From [Clostridium] fimetarium (GTDB lineage Bacteria > Bacillota > Clostridia > Lachnospirales > Lachnospiraceae), in NCBI RefSeq assembly GCF_900111235.1, contig NZ_FOJI01000001.1, positions 186,001 through 250,000 of the forward strand: a DNA stretch of 64,000 nucleotides. The letters run 5' to 3'. Shown piece by piece: positions 28,482 through 37,628 of this stretch (positions are counted from its first letter, which is position 1; the number at the start of each line of letters is the position of its first letter). Made by a program: the position numbers and the translations under genes. The notes below the pieces were generated by a model that searched no databases, was not told where the DNA came from, and worked only from the letters and a program-made list of their open reading frames with translations.

Positions 28482-28649
28482 ATGCATCATGTACCATATG
28501 AAAGGCCATACATTGGCCCTGCAATCTATCAAAAAGGTGATTATAATTATCTTTGTAAGATAGATGGGGAATTCATCTGGTACATGGATATGAGAAAAAT
28601 TTTTATCTGGATAAGAAAATATATACATGCTATTTTCATTTGTATGTAA
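28482..28649 (+). pseudogene. Fragment of an XRE-DUF5680 gene (C-terminal part, frameshifted)
   Basis: Immediately after the LRR stop, the frame reads MHHVPYERPYIGPAIYQKGD then YNYLCKIDGEFIWY. It is clearly related to the C-terminal part of the XRE-DUF5680 gene at 35556-36230 (NHVPYEMPYRGPAIYQKGDY). DNA similarity continues to about 28625 (ATCTGGATAAGAAAATATA in both), but a frameshift after FIWY destroys the end. The HTH and most of the domain are absent. It is a relic of a paralogue, not an expressed gene. Confidence 0.8.
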
Positions 28650-28650
28650 A

Positions 28651-28686
28651 AAAGAGTCCTATCAGTTGAGAGGACTCTTTTTTTAT
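28651..28686. terminator. Bidirectional terminator between the LRR gene and xpt
   Basis: AAAGAGTCCT (28651-28660) pairs perfectly with AGGACTCTTT (28671-28680) around a 10-base loop. T-runs follow on both strands, and it serves the convergent LRR and xpt transcripts. Confidence 0.88.
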
Positions 28687-28766
28687 GTTCATTATGCACG
28701 ATTAAGACAGCAGTAGCCTTGAAAATATCTTTTGTTATATATGCCATAGCTTGCACTGGCTATAGC

Positions 28767-29342
28767 CTATGCAAATTGAATGGTCCCATTCACATCATCC
28801 ATACTTTCAATAATTGCAAGGGATTCTACCTTAACACCTTTCGTACGAATAAGAGTTCCTCCACATTGAAAACCTTTTTCAATGGCAATTCCAACGCCCT
28901 CAATTGTGCCTCCAGCTGATTCTACAATATCAATCAATCCGGCAACAGCACAACCATTTGCCAGAAAATCATCAATTATAAGAATGTGATCTGCTGGGCT
29001 AAGGTACTTTTTGGAAACAATGATATCGTATTGTCTCTTCTTCGTAAATGATTCTATCTTAGTGACATAAGATTCTCCGTCTAGATTAATGCTTTCAGCC
29101 TTCTTTGCAAATACAACGGGAACGTTAAAGTATTGGGCTGCAATGCATGCAATTCCTATTCCAGAAGCCTCAATGGTAAGTATTTTGTTGATTGGTTTAT
29201 CCGCAAACAACCTCTTAAACTCTTTTCCCATCTCGTTAAATAACTCTATATCCATCTGATGATTCAGAAAACTATCCACCTTTAATACATTTCCTGCTTT
29301 TACACGGCCTTCTTTTCTAATTCGTTCCTTTAGTAATTCCAT
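28767..29342 (-). CDS. xpt: Xanthine phosphoribosyltransferase
   Basis: A 191-residue enzyme of normal family length that makes XMP from xanthine and PRPP in purine salvage. It aligns by eye to Bacillus and clostridial Xpt from MELLKERI through [18 protein letters not shown], the PRPP-binding [10 protein letters not shown] and ESAGG to the end. The gene faces away from a BMP-type nucleoside importer operon across a 400-base region, so uptake and salvage of purines sit side by side. I looked for the conserved core of a purine riboswitch upstream on the minus strand and did not find it. Confidence 0.95.
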   Translation of the reverse strand: MELLKERIRKEGRVKAGNVLKVDSFLNHQMDIELFNEMGKEFKRLFADKPINKILTIEASGIGIACIAAQYFNVPVVFAKKAESINLDGESYVTKIESFTKKRQYDIIVSKKYLSPADHILIIDDFLANGCAVAGLIDIVESAGGTIEGVGIAIEKGFQCGGTLIRTKGVKVESLAIIESMDDVNGTIQFA

Positions 29343-29539
29343 ATTGCCTATGCCTTTTTCCTTTCCTTTGGTCTAAGAACCTATTTAATTGATATACTAT
29401 ACTTTATCATATACTGTGAAAAATACAATCCCTCATAGAAACTTATTCTACGAAATCAAACAGGAAATATTACGTAAAAATTTGAAAAATAATTTTTAAT
29501 AATATATTTTTTAAATCGTGAAAATATTGTGTTTTTTGA

Positions 29540-29568
29540 TTGACTATTCAAATAAATAATGTTAGAAT
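29540..29568 (+). promoter_or_regulatory. Sigma-A promoter of the BMP nucleoside importer operon
   Basis: TTGACT (29540-29545), an exact 17-base spacer and TAGAAT (29563-29568). Transcription should begin near 29575-29578, only about 15 bases before the terminator hairpin at 29592. Confidence 0.75.
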
Positions 29569-29591
29569 AATTTAAAATATTAGTAAAAGCA

Positions 29592-29638
29592 AAGGGGCTT
29601 TAAGATATGAAATGACATATCTTATTGCCCCTTTTTTT
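29592..29638 (+). terminator. Leader terminator of the BMP operon (possible attenuator)
   Basis: AAGGGGC (29592-29598) pairs with GCCCCTT (29627-29633) and TAAGATATG (29601-29609) with CATATCTTA (29616-29624), separated by a TT/TT internal loop; seven T follow (29632-29638). It lies between the promoter and the lipoprotein start at 29745 and would end transcripts after about 60 nt unless it is overridden. No riboswitch aptamer is evident ahead of it. Confidence 0.8.
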
Positions 29639-29744
29639 GATGTATTTACTATAGATAATATTGCTTTTGCTAGATACGGATACTATGCGTTATTGCATAT
29701 ATTATAAATTAATTATTATATATTTAATTAGGAGGAATGGATTT

Positions 29745-30950
29745 ATGAAAAAAAAGTGGGCAAGTCTATTTGTTGTATTTGCAATTGTGACTAGTTTAAT
29801 TGCAGGATGTGGTGCTTCAAACAAAACAGAGTCAGGTAGTTCAAGCGCGTCAAAGGTCAAAGTAGGAGTTATCTACATTGGCGATGAAAATGAAGGTTAT
29901 ACAGAAGCACATATGAAGGGTATCAAGGATATGAAAACGGCTTTAGGTTTATCTGACAGCCAAGTTATTGAAAAAACTAGTATTCCAGAAGATGAATCTT
30001 GTTATGAAGCAGCAGCAGACCTTGCAGATCAGGGATGTACAATTATTTTTGCAAACAGCTTTGGTCATGAGGATTATATGAAGCAAGCTGCACAAAAATA
30101 TCCTAATGTTCAGTTCTGTCACGCTACAGGATATCAAGCAGCACTTTCAGGTTTAAGCAATATGCACAATTATTTTACAGATGTTTATGAATCACGTTAT
30201 GTATCAGGTGTTGTAGCTGGTTTAAAAATCAATGATATGATTAAATCAGGTAAAATTACAGCGGACAAAGCGAAGATGGGCTATGTAGGCGCTTATCCAT
30301 ATGCAGAAGTAGTATCGGGATATACTTCATTCTACCTTGGAGCAAAGAGTGTGTGTCCTTCAGTAACAATGGAAGTTCAGTATACAAACAGCTGGGCAGA
30401 TATGGCAAAAGAAGGCGAAGTTGCTAGTCAGTTGATCGCTAACGGAGCTGTATTAATCAGCCAACATGCAGATACAACAGGCGCTCCTTCTATTTGTGAA
30501 AAGAAGAGTATTCCAATTGTAGGATACAATGTTGATATGACATCAATCGCTCCAAATCAGGCATTAACATCTGCATCAATTAACTGGGCTCCATATTACA
30601 CATATGCTGTAAAGAGTGTGATAGATGGAACAACAATTGATACTGACTGGTGTAAGGGTTATGCCGATAATGCAGATAGTATTACTACTTTGAATACAAA
30701 GGCAATCGCTGCGGGAACTGCTGATAAAGTAAAAGAAGTTGAAGCAGCAATTAAGAGTGGAACGCTCAATGTATTTGATACTACTAAATTCACTGTAAAA
30801 GGCGCAACCATTGAATCATTGATCGCTTCTAACGCAGATTTTAAGAAATATGAGAAATATGTATCAAAAGGATATTTCCACGAGTCAGAATTAAGTTCAG
30901 CTCCATCATTTGATCTTAGAATTGATGGTATTACAGAATTAACAAAATAA
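29745..30950 (+). CDS. BMP-family lipoprotein, substrate-binding subunit of a nucleoside/purine ABC importer
   Basis: A 401-residue lipoprotein: MKKKW, a hydrophobic stretch and the lipobox LIAGC, where Cys22 is lipidated. ATG 29745 is right because AGGAGG lies at 29730-29735; an in-frame TTG upstream would add residues before the signal peptide. The mature part has the Med/BMP fold of PnrA and NupN (VKVGVIYIGDENEGYTEAH, IIFANSFGHEDYM, GYVGAYPYAEVVSGYTSF, ISQHADTTGAPS). These proteins bind nucleosides such as guanosine or inosine. An ATPase and two permeases follow, and xpt lies upstream in the opposite direction; together these favour purine nucleosides. Confidence 0.92.
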   Translation: MKKKWASLFVVFAIVTSLIAGCGASNKTESGSSSASKVKVGVIYIGDENEGYTEAHMKGIKDMKTALGLSDSQVIEKTSIPEDESCYEAAADLADQGCTIIFANSFGHEDYMKQAAQKYPNVQFCHATGYQAALSGLSNMHNYFTDVYESRYVSGVVAGLKINDMIKSGKITADKAKMGYVGAYPYAEVVSGYTSFYLGAKSVCPSVTMEVQYTNSWADMAKEGEVASQLIANGAVLISQHADTTGAPSICEKKSIPIVGYNVDMTSIAPNQALTSASINWAPYYTYAVKSVIDGTTIDTDWCKGYADNADSITTLNTKAIAAGTADKVKEVEAAIKSGTLNVFDTTKFTVKGATIESLIASNADFKKYEKYVSKGYFHESELSSAPSFDLRIDGITELTK

Positions 30951-30986
30951 GCAAATAAATTGAAATAATTCTAGATAATTATAAAA

Positions 30987-31014
30987 TGCGGAGCTATAAA
31001 ACTATAGTTCCGCA
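30987..31014 (+). promoter_or_regulatory. Intercistronic hairpin between the lipoprotein and ATPase genes
   Basis: TGCGGAGCTATA (30987-30998) pairs with TATAGTTCCGCA (31003-31014), with one G-U pair and a 4-base loop. Only a weak T-tract follows. Such stems commonly stabilise or partly terminate transcripts so that the binding protein outnumbers the ABC subunits. Confidence 0.6.
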
Positions 31015-31035
31015 ATTTGTATAAGGAGGATTCTA

Positions 31036-32574
31036 GTGGAACAGATAAATGCGATTGAATTAAAACATGTCACGAAAAAATTTGGTGAAGTAATTGCAAA
31101 TGACGATATTAATTTAAACTTAAGGAAGGGAGAAATCCTTTCTATTTTAGGTGAGAACGGTAGTGGAAAAACTACATTGATGAATATACTTTCAGGTATC
31201 TATTTTCCTGATGAGGGACAGATCGCCATCAATGGAAAAGAGGTAACAATTTGTTCCCCGAAAGATTCCCTTGATTTGGGAATTGGAATGGTTCATCAGC
31301 ATTTTAAATTAATCAATGTGCTTACGGCTGCAGAGAATATTATATTAGGTCTTTCTGGAAAACAGCATCTGCGTATGGACAAAATTAATAATGAAATAGA
31401 TTCTATTATTAAGAGCTATGGATTTGAACTCGATCCAAAACAGAAGGTATATGATATGTCTGTATCCCAAAAACAGACGATAGAAATCATAAAGATATTG
31501 TATAGGGGCGCGGAGATTCTTATTTTGGATGAGCCGACAGCAGTTTTGACACCACAAGAAATTGCAAAACTTTTTATTGTTTTGCGCAATATGAAAAATG
31601 CAGGGAAATCAATTATCATTATTACACATAAATTAAACGAAATTCTAGATATTTCAGATAGGGTTGCTGTCCTTCGAAAAGGAAAATATATTGGAACAGT
31701 ACCAACCAGCGAAGCATCAGTAGATTCTTTGACTGAGATGATGGTTGGAGAGAAAATTACATTGGATATCAATCGTACAGAACCAGTATCTCCTGAAAAA
31801 AGAATAGAGATGCGTGGCGTTACATGTAAAAACAGGGAAGGCATTTCAGTACTCAAAGAAGCTTCTTTTACTGCGAATGGTGGTGAAATTCTTGGAGTAG
31901 CAGGTATTGCTGGAAGCGGGCAGAAAGAATTACTGGAATCAATTGCAGGGTTACATGACATTGAAAGTGGAGAAATCCTCTACTATAGTCCAGAAGGCAG
32001 AGTGGAAAAAATCTCCGATATGAAGGCGGAGGCAATACAAAATTTGAAAATACAGTTATCTTTTGTTCCTGAAGACAGACTTGGCATGGGACTTGTAGGC
32101 TCCATGGATCTAACGGATAATATGATGCTTAGAAGCTATAAAGAAGGAAATAGTATCTTTACAAATAGGAAAACGCCTAAGGAACTGGCAAATCAGATTG
32201 TGGAAGATCTAGGCGTTATTACACCTAGCGTGGATACTCCTGTCAGAAAATTATCAGGTGGTAATGTTCAGAAGATTCTGGTCGGTAGAGAAATATCTTC
32301 TAGTCCAATCGTTCTAATGGTAGCTTATCCGGTAAGAGGCCTTGATATCAATTCTTCCTATACGATCTATAATCTCTTAAATGAACAGAAAGAAAAAGGC
32401 GTTGCGGTTATTTGTGTAGGTGAAGATTTGGATGTATTGTTGGAATTATGCGATAAAATACTGGTATTAAGTAGCGGACATATTACAGGAATTGTGGATG
32501 CTCGGACTGCAACTAAGGAACAACTTGGTCTAATGATGACTAGTTCTAGAAAGGAAAAAAAGGCAAATGATTAA
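31036..32574 (+). CDS. Nucleoside ABC importer ATPase (NupO-like, two fused NBDs)
   Basis: A 512-residue protein with two ATP-binding cassettes, as in sugar/nucleoside importers of the carbohydrate-uptake-2 type. The first has Walker A GENGSGKTT (39-47), signature VSQKQ in place of LSGGQ, and Walker B LILDEPTAVL. The second has GIAGSGQKEL instead of a full Walker A, signature KLSGGNVQK and VLMVAYPVRGLD, so it is the usual degenerate half. The start is GTG 31036 behind AAGGAGGA. Its stop overlaps the next gene by 8 bases, showing tight coupling in the BMP operon. Confidence 0.93.
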   Translation: MEQINAIELKHVTKKFGEVIANDDINLNLRKGEILSILGENGSGKTTLMNILSGIYFPDEGQIAINGKEVTICSPKDSLDLGIGMVHQHFKLINVLTAAENIILGLSGKQHLRMDKINNEIDSIIKSYGFELDPKQKVYDMSVSQKQTIEIIKILYRGAEILILDEPTAVLTPQEIAKLFIVLRNMKNAGKSIIIITHKLNEILDISDRVAVLRKGKYIGTVPTSEASVDSLTEMMVGEKITLDINRTEPVSPEKRIEMRGVTCKNREGISVLKEASFTANGGEILGVAGIAGSGQKELLESIAGLHDIESGEILYYSPEGRVEKISDMKAEAIQNLKIQLSFVPEDRLGMGLVGSMDLTDNMMLRSYKEGNSIFTNRKTPKELANQIVEDLGVITPSVDTPVRKLSGGNVQKILVGREISSSPIVLMVAYPVRGLDINSSYTIYNLLNEQKEKGVAVICVGEDLDVLLELCDKILVLSSGHITGIVDARTATKEQLGLMMTSSRKEKKAND

Positions 32575-33676
32575 AGACATTGTTTTCAAAAAAGAGCCTT
32601 TGGTTCGTATGGTAAAGCGTGACTCTATATCAAGAACAAAATCATGGGAAATTCGTTTGATCGCAATTCTGCTATCCTTGATTGTTGTTGCAATTTTGAT
32701 AGTGGCAGCTACCGGTCAGAATCCATTTCAAATATATGGTGGTATTATATCTGGAGCGGTAGGTACCAGCAGAAGAGCCTGGGTAACGATTCGTGAGATA
32801 TTAATATTGCTTGTAATTGCAGTTGGACTTACCCCTGCATTTAAAATGAAATTTTGGAATATCGGTGCAGAAGGACAGGTTTTAATGGGAGGAATTGCAA
32901 CTGCATCCCTCATGATTTATGGTGCAGGTAGGATGCCAAACTGGTTGTTGTTAGTAGTGATTGTAATTGTTAGCGCAATTGCTGGTATGATATGGGGACT
33001 GATCCCTGCCATATTTAAAGCATATTTTAATACAAATGAAACATTGTTTACATTGATGTTAAATTATGTGGCAATGCAGTTAGTTAATTTTTGTATTGTA
33101 TTTTGGGAAAGTCCTGCTGGTTCGAATACAGTTGGTATCATCAATCCGAAGACACAACAAGGATGGTTCCCAGATATTTTTGGTAATTCCTACATTTTGA
33201 TTATTATTATTGTTACAGTGATTACTGTAGGTGTTCATATATATATGAAATATAGCAAACAAGGTTATGAAGTTGCAGTAGTTGGTGAAAGCGAAAATAC
33301 TGCCAAATATGCTGGAATCAATGTGAAAAAGGTTATTATTCGTACAATGATGATATCAGGTGCGATATGTGGTATTGCAGGATGTCTAATTGTAAGCGGT
33401 GCAAGTCATACAATTTCTACAAGTACAGCAGCTGGAAGAGGATTCACGGCGATTATCGTTGCATGGATGTCAAAATTCAATCCATGGGTCATGCTTTTGG
33501 TTTCAGCATTTCTGATATTTATGAAGCAAGGTTCTATACAGATAGCAACAGCATATAACCTGAACAAAAATGCTTCTGATATTATTACAGGTATATTACT
33601 ATTTTTCCTAATTGGTTGTGAATTTTTTGTTGAGTATAGACTGGAATTTAGGAAAAAGAAAAGGGAGGAAGTATAA
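32567..33676 (+). CDS. Nucleoside ABC importer permease (NupP-like)
   Basis: A 369-residue permease of the BPD_transp_2 (branched-chain/ribose type) family with about 9-10 helices. Family marks are FKMKFWNIGAEGQVLMGGI, GLIPAIFKAYFNTNETLFTL and VVGESENTAKYAGINV, the last being the loop that contacts the ATPase. It overlaps the ATPase gene by 8 bases and the second permease gene by one base, so the subunits are translated together. It forms a heterodimeric channel with the next gene product. Confidence 0.92.
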   Translation: MIKDIVFKKEPLVRMVKRDSISRTKSWEIRLIAILLSLIVVAILIVAATGQNPFQIYGGIISGAVGTSRRAWVTIREILILLVIAVGLTPAFKMKFWNIGAEGQVLMGGIATASLMIYGAGRMPNWLLLVVIVIVSAIAGMIWGLIPAIFKAYFNTNETLFTLMLNYVAMQLVNFCIVFWESPAGSNTVGIINPKTQQGWFPDIFGNSYILIIIIVTVITVGVHIYMKYSKQGYEVAVVGESENTAKYAGINVKKVIIRTMMISGAICGIAGCLIVSGASHTISTSTAAGRGFTAIIVAWMSKFNPWVMLLVSAFLIFMKQGSIQIATAYNLNKNASDIITGILLFFLIGCEFFVEYRLEFRKKKREEV

Positions 33677-34659
33677 TGGAAGTATTGTTTACTACATTTA
33701 TACAAAAAGCCATTCAACAGGGTATTGCAATCTTGTTTGGAGCCACCGGTGAAATCGTGACTGAAAAATCAGGAAATCTGAATTTGGGTATTCCTGGAAT
33801 TATGTATATGGGCGGTATTGCTGGCTTAATGGGTGCTTTTTTCTATGAAAAAGGAGCTGCTAATCCTAGCGGTTTGGTCGGACTTTTGATTTCTTTATTG
33901 TGTGCAATGTTGGCCTCTGCCTTGGGCGGATTCATATATAGCTTCCTAACGATTACACTTCGTGCGAATCAGAATGTTGTTGGTCTTGCATTGACAACAT
34001 TTGGCGTAGGATTTGGAAACTTTTTTGGCGGATCTATATCAAAACTTGCAGGCGGTGCTGGTCAGATTTCTGTTACGATTACAGCGGACGCTTATCGTAT
34101 GCCAATCCCTTTTTTATCTAAGATTCCTATTATCGGCCAAGTATTATTTTCTTACGGTTATATGACATACCTGGCGATTGTTCTGGCGATTGGATTATCT
34201 TTCTTTTTGAAAAAAACGAGAAGAGGTCTGAATTTAAGAGCGGTTGGAGAAAGCCCTGCTACAGCAGATGCAGCAGGTATTAATACTTCAGTTTACAAAT
34301 ATGTTGCAACCATTACAGGGGCGACAATCGCAGGACTTGGAGGCCTATATTTTGTTATGGAATATCTGGGTGGAACCTGGTCAAACAATGGATTTGGTGA
34401 CAGAGGATGGCTCGCGATTGCGTTGGTAATCATGGCGTTATGGGATCCAATCCATGCAATATGGGGTTCTATTCTGTTTGGTGGATTATATATTGCTGAT
34501 ATTTATATACCGGGGTTATCTAGAAGTACAAGAGAGATAGTTAAAATGCTTCCTTATATAGTTACTATTATCGTATTGATTATGACAAGCAAAAGAAATA
34601 AACAGGAAAATCAACCTCCAACTAGTCTTGGGTTACCATATTTCAGAGAAGAAAGATAA
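33676..34659 (+). CDS. Nucleoside ABC importer permease (NupQ-like)
   Basis: A 327-residue second permease of the same family (GATGEIVTEKSGNLNLGIPG at the start; the coupling loop GLNLRAVGESPATADAAGI). It has about eight helices. AAGGGAGGAA precedes the ATG, which overlaps the previous stop codon by one base. The end of this gene is involved in a short direct repeat with the downstream spacer. It completes the binding protein-ATPase-permease-permease set. Confidence 0.92.
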   Translation: MEVLFTTFIQKAIQQGIAILFGATGEIVTEKSGNLNLGIPGIMYMGGIAGLMGAFFYEKGAANPSGLVGLLISLLCAMLASALGGFIYSFLTITLRANQNVVGLALTTFGVGFGNFFGGSISKLAGGAGQISVTITADAYRMPIPFLSKIPIIGQVLFSYGYMTYLAIVLAIGLSFFLKKTRRGLNLRAVGESPATADAAGINTSVYKYVATITGATIAGLGGLYFVMEYLGGTWSNNGFGDRGWLAIALVIMALWDPIHAIWGSILFGGLYIADIYIPGLSRSTREIVKMLPYIVTIIVLIMTSKRNKQENQPPTSLGLPYFREER

Positions 34660-34690
34660 GCACTGCCTGATATTTCAGAGAAGAACGATA
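34638..34690 (+). repeat. 21-base direct repeat spanning the end of the permease gene
   Basis: 34638-34658 and 34670-34690 are identical except for one base (ATATTTCAGAGAAGAAAGAT versus ATATTTCAGAGAAGAACGAT). The first copy contains the permease C-terminus and the second lies just before the TetR gene. It looks like a local slippage duplication, though a regulator site cannot be excluded. Confidence 0.8.
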
Positions 34691-34705
34691 GGGGCTTAAT
34701 TGTTT

Positions 34706-35284
34706 ATGAAAAATGAAGAGCGAATTTTAGAAGCGGCGTTGGAAGTCGTTGAAGATTATACAATTAGTGGAACTAGAATGCATTTAATTGCAAAAAAGGC
34801 AGAAATGTTTCCTTCAAATATACATTATTATTATAGGACGAAGGATGAACTATTACTTGCACTTCAGCAGAAGGTATTAAATAAATGTCTTAAGTTGAGA
34901 GCAGATATTAGAGCACATTCAAAAGACACTTTGGAGTCCCAGTTAAATGTATTTTTTGAGCAAAAAAAAGCCTTCATAATGGAATATCGCGAATATGATT
35001 ATGCAGAAATTGATTTTTGGGTGCAGAGTAGGGTTGATTCTAATATCAAAAAAGGGTTTGCAGATTCTTTTTCAGGTTGGAGAGAAGAAATCAGACAGGT
35101 ATTGGAAAAATATATACCAGATGTGCCAGAAGAAGGAAAAGTATATCTGTCTGCACATATTGTATCGATACTAGAAGGGGCAACCATTCAGTATCTAATG
35201 GATGAAAAGTCCTTTGATTTGGACAAATATTTTGCATTCGGAAAAAAGATGATTTTAATTATGATAAATGCATATAAGCAATAA
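34706..35284 (+). CDS. TetR-family regulator
   Basis: A 192-residue protein with an N-terminal TetR HTH (ILEAALEVVEDYTISGTRM, then LIAKKAEMFPSNIHYYYRTK), and an all-helical ligand-binding part. It lies 46 bases after the importer permease, with no terminator between, so it may belong to the nucleoside importer operon and control it; this is inference. The start could be TTG 34700 (closer to AGGGG) or ATG 34706; ATG was chosen. Confidence 0.85.
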   Translation: MKNEERILEAALEVVEDYTISGTRMHLIAKKAEMFPSNIHYYYRTKDELLLALQQKVLNKCLKLRADIRAHSKDTLESQLNVFFEQKKAFIMEYREYDYAEIDFWVQSRVDSNIKKGFADSFSGWREEIRQVLEKYIPDVPEEGKVYLSAHIVSILEGATIQYLMDEKSFDLDKYFAFGKKMILIMINAYKQ

Positions 35285-35353
35285 TGGATACAACTTTAAG
35301 GATATGTAAAATTGGTTATTAGAGCTTTATTAACTATATGGAAACGATTTATA

Positions 35354-35394
35354 AAAGATAGACTGCGTAAGTGAACGTGGTCTATCTTTTTTTT
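35354..35394 (+). terminator. Terminator of the importer/TetR operon
   Basis: AAAGATAGAC (35354-35363) pairs with GTCTATCTTT (35380-35389), followed by a T-run. A separate small hairpin (TGAAGATC/GATCTTCA, 35429-35451) lies further on without a T-run. Confidence 0.85.
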
Positions 35395-35555
35395 ATTGGA
35401 TTAAATATATAAGATAGTAAAACACATATGAAGATCATACATGGATCTTCAAGTATATTAGAAGTGACATTTATGTATGGCCTGATTGCTTGAAGATAAT
35501 TTTGAAATCTATTATAATATTAAAATAAGATATTATAAGATCGAGGTGGTTAAGA

Positions 35556-36230
35556 ATGATATTACAAGAAAAATTACAGTTATTAAGAAAAAAGAGTGGG
35601 TATTCCCAAGAGCAGTTAGCGGATAAGTTATGCGTCTCGAGGCAGACAGTTGGAAAATGGGAAAGTGGACAGGCGATTCCAGAATTATATAGCTTGATCG
35701 AGATGAGTGGATTATATGGCGTTAGCATTGACCGAATTGTAAAGGATGACGATGAATGTAATATTAGTTTACATAATCCGGCAGATATTGATATAGAAGA
35801 GGCTATAAAATTTTTAATTCATGCAAAGCAAAAGACATATTCCGGATATGGAGCTGAAACGGATTCTTCTAGAGTTGCATCACACGATCTGAAATATGAA
35901 GAAGGAAATCACTTATATTATGATACCTATTTAGGCGGTCAGAATTTTTCGGGAGAGGAGGCCATATGGTTAAATGCGAATCCAATTTGGTGTATGAATT
36001 ATTCGGGACGCGTACTAGGAGAAACGTTTAATGGTGATTTTCTAAAAGAGGTTTTGAATCATGTCCCATATGAAATGCCATACAGAGGCCCTGCTATCTA
36101 TCAAAAGGGTGATTATAATTATCATTGTAACGTAGAAGGCGAATTCGTGTGGTACCATGGATATGAAGAAATATTTTATCTGGATAAGAAAATATACGAA
36201 TGCTATTTTCATGGTGGGGTGGTGAAGTAG
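35556..36230 (+). CDS. XRE-family HTH protein with a DUF5680 domain
   Basis: A 224-residue protein. Residues 4-60 are an XRE helix-turn-helix (YSQEQLADKLCVSRQTVGKW). The rest, from IEEAIKFLIHAKQKTYSGYG to the end, is the DUF5680 module: YDTYLGGQNFSGEEAIW, GPAIYQKGDYNYHC, FVWYHGYEEIFY. The function of DUF5680 is not known; its many aromatic and acidic residues suggest a small sensor domain. GAGGTGG precedes the ATG. The gene stands alone with its own terminator. A decayed relative of the 3' part lies at 28482-28649. Confidence 0.88.
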   Translation: MILQEKLQLLRKKSGYSQEQLADKLCVSRQTVGKWESGQAIPELYSLIEMSGLYGVSIDRIVKDDDECNISLHNPADIDIEEAIKFLIHAKQKTYSGYGAETDSSRVASHDLKYEEGNHLYYDTYLGGQNFSGEEAIWLNANPIWCMNYSGRVLGETFNGDFLKEVLNHVPYEMPYRGPAIYQKGDYNYHCNVEGEFVWYHGYEEIFYLDKKIYECYFHGGVVK

Positions 36231-36316
36231 ATGCGCATATTATGACTTTAATGCTATTAGATTTGGTACTAGAATACATATATTTATGCGAACGAGTGTT
36301 ATAAAAAAGTGAAAAT

Positions 36317-36350
36317 AAAAACGACAGGTTTCAATTCACCTGTCGTTTTT
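36317..36350. terminator. Bidirectional terminator between the DUF5680 gene and the kinase gene
   Basis: A perfect 13-base-pair stem, AAAAACGACAGGT (36317-36329) with its complement (36338-36350), gives A- and T-runs on both sides and suits the convergent genes. Confidence 0.9.
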
Positions 36351-36451
36351 ATTTAAACATATTTACCATAATCAAAATCACATGAGTTAGATGAGCAATC
36401 CAAAGTGTTTTTACTTGCCCTTGCCCGGTTATGCCATTTTATCTTGTCAAG

Positions 36452-37357
36452 TTATCCAACAAACAACTTTAAAACATCCTCTAAATCAGGTAAATGGTTT
36501 GTGATTGGATACTGCATGAGTGCACATCCAGCCAGAGCACTTGCAAATCTGACGATGTCTTTATCTTCCATTCCTTTGTATAAACCGTAGATACATCCTG
36601 TACGATAAGAATCGCCGGCACTAAGGGTGGAACGGATATCTAACTTAAAGGGTTCGTCCGTTGCGAAAGAATCACCACGTCCGTAATGTATGGGATTTGA
36701 ACCAAATGTAAAAATGGTCAAACCTTTAGATTGATGCGTATATAGGCTGAGCAGTTCATCCATCTCAGATTCAATATACTGTGGATACTGCTCGCGAAGA
36801 TAGCAAGAGGAAACTACATTAATGGCACTCTTTTGATGAAGTATACTATCATATGTGCAATCATAAGTTACATAGGGGATGTTCTGTTTGTCACACAGAC
36901 GAACAGCTTCATCCTTTTCGGCGCAAAGATGAGGATCAATACCAGCTACAAAAGACTCAGCAATATCTTTTTCTATTGGCATGTCCCAATGATGTTTCTC
37001 CATGGAATGCATGTGCTCAAATGAGCCAAGGCAAGTCCGTGTATGATTCTGTTGATCAATCACAACATAATCACGCACACCAACCCAATTTTCATCGGTT
37101 GTTTGCGCGCTTACATCCACTTTGGTACCTTGGAAATACGATTTTACGATGGGTTCTGTTTCATAACCTAATTGAAAACCGATGACCTTACTGGAACAGC
37201 CAAAGTGATCCAAAATGGCGGCCGCAACACCGCATTCTCCCCCTAAAAATAAATCAACCTGTGATAATTCTGCATATCCATCCGGTTTTGGATATGAACT
37301 ATCTAGTAGTAAACCAGTTGTAACAACAATTGAGCCAAACAAATAAATATCCTGCAT
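36452..37357 (-). CDS. PfkB-family carbohydrate kinase
   Basis: A 301-residue protein of the ribokinase/fructokinase family that would phosphorylate a sugar or nucleoside. It shows FLGGECGVAAAILDHFG at the substrate side and the C-terminal RSTLSAGDSYRTGCIYG, which corresponds to the GAGD anion hole and catalytic Asp. ATG 37357 follows GAGAGGAATT; upstream in-frame starts would add twelve residues without a better site. The middle part is divergent (clusters of His and Cys), so the substrate cannot be named. It is transcribed alone. Confidence 0.85.
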   Translation of the reverse strand: MQDIYLFGSIVVTTGLLLDSSYPKPDGYAELSQVDLFLGGECGVAAAILDHFGCSSKVIGFQLGYETEPIVKSYFQGTKVDVSAQTTDENWVGVRDYVVIDQQNHTRTCLGSFEHMHSMEKHHWDMPIEKDIAESFVAGIDPHLCAEKDEAVRLCDKQNIPYVTYDCTYDSILHQKSAINVVSSCYLREQYPQYIESEMDELLSLYTHQSKGLTIFTFGSNPIHYGRGDSFATDEPFKLDIRSTLSAGDSYRTGCIYGLYKGMEDKDIVRFASALAGCALMQYPITNHLPDLEDVLKLFVG

Positions 37358-37628
37358 AATTCCTCTCTTTCCTACGCATCTTTTTGCGCACATCTAGTTT
37401 TCAAGTTCACTAATAATACTATTTAATAGAATTATATAATAAACAGAAATAATAAACTACCATAATTTGACAATTTGTCAAACGCGCGATTTCCACTTCG
37501 AGACGAAACTGCATATTATTACAAAACCAGACATTAGCTTTAAATCTTGATATTTATATAGATTTACGTTATAGTATTTTGATAGTATTACAAATTATGG
37601 AAAATGTAAAAATATGATAAATGCTTAG

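Noticed and set aside
29343-29540. Purine riboswitch upstream of xpt
   Set aside because: The conserved core of the purine aptamer was looked for on the minus strand and not found; only AT-rich sequence is present.
34706-35284. TetR gene assigned to the DUF5680 gene downstream
   Set aside because: A clear terminator at 35354-35394 separates them; it lies closer to the importer operon.
35429-35451. Second terminator before the DUF5680 gene
   Set aside because: The 8-base-pair TGAAGATC hairpin has no T-run; it may be chance or a weak operator.
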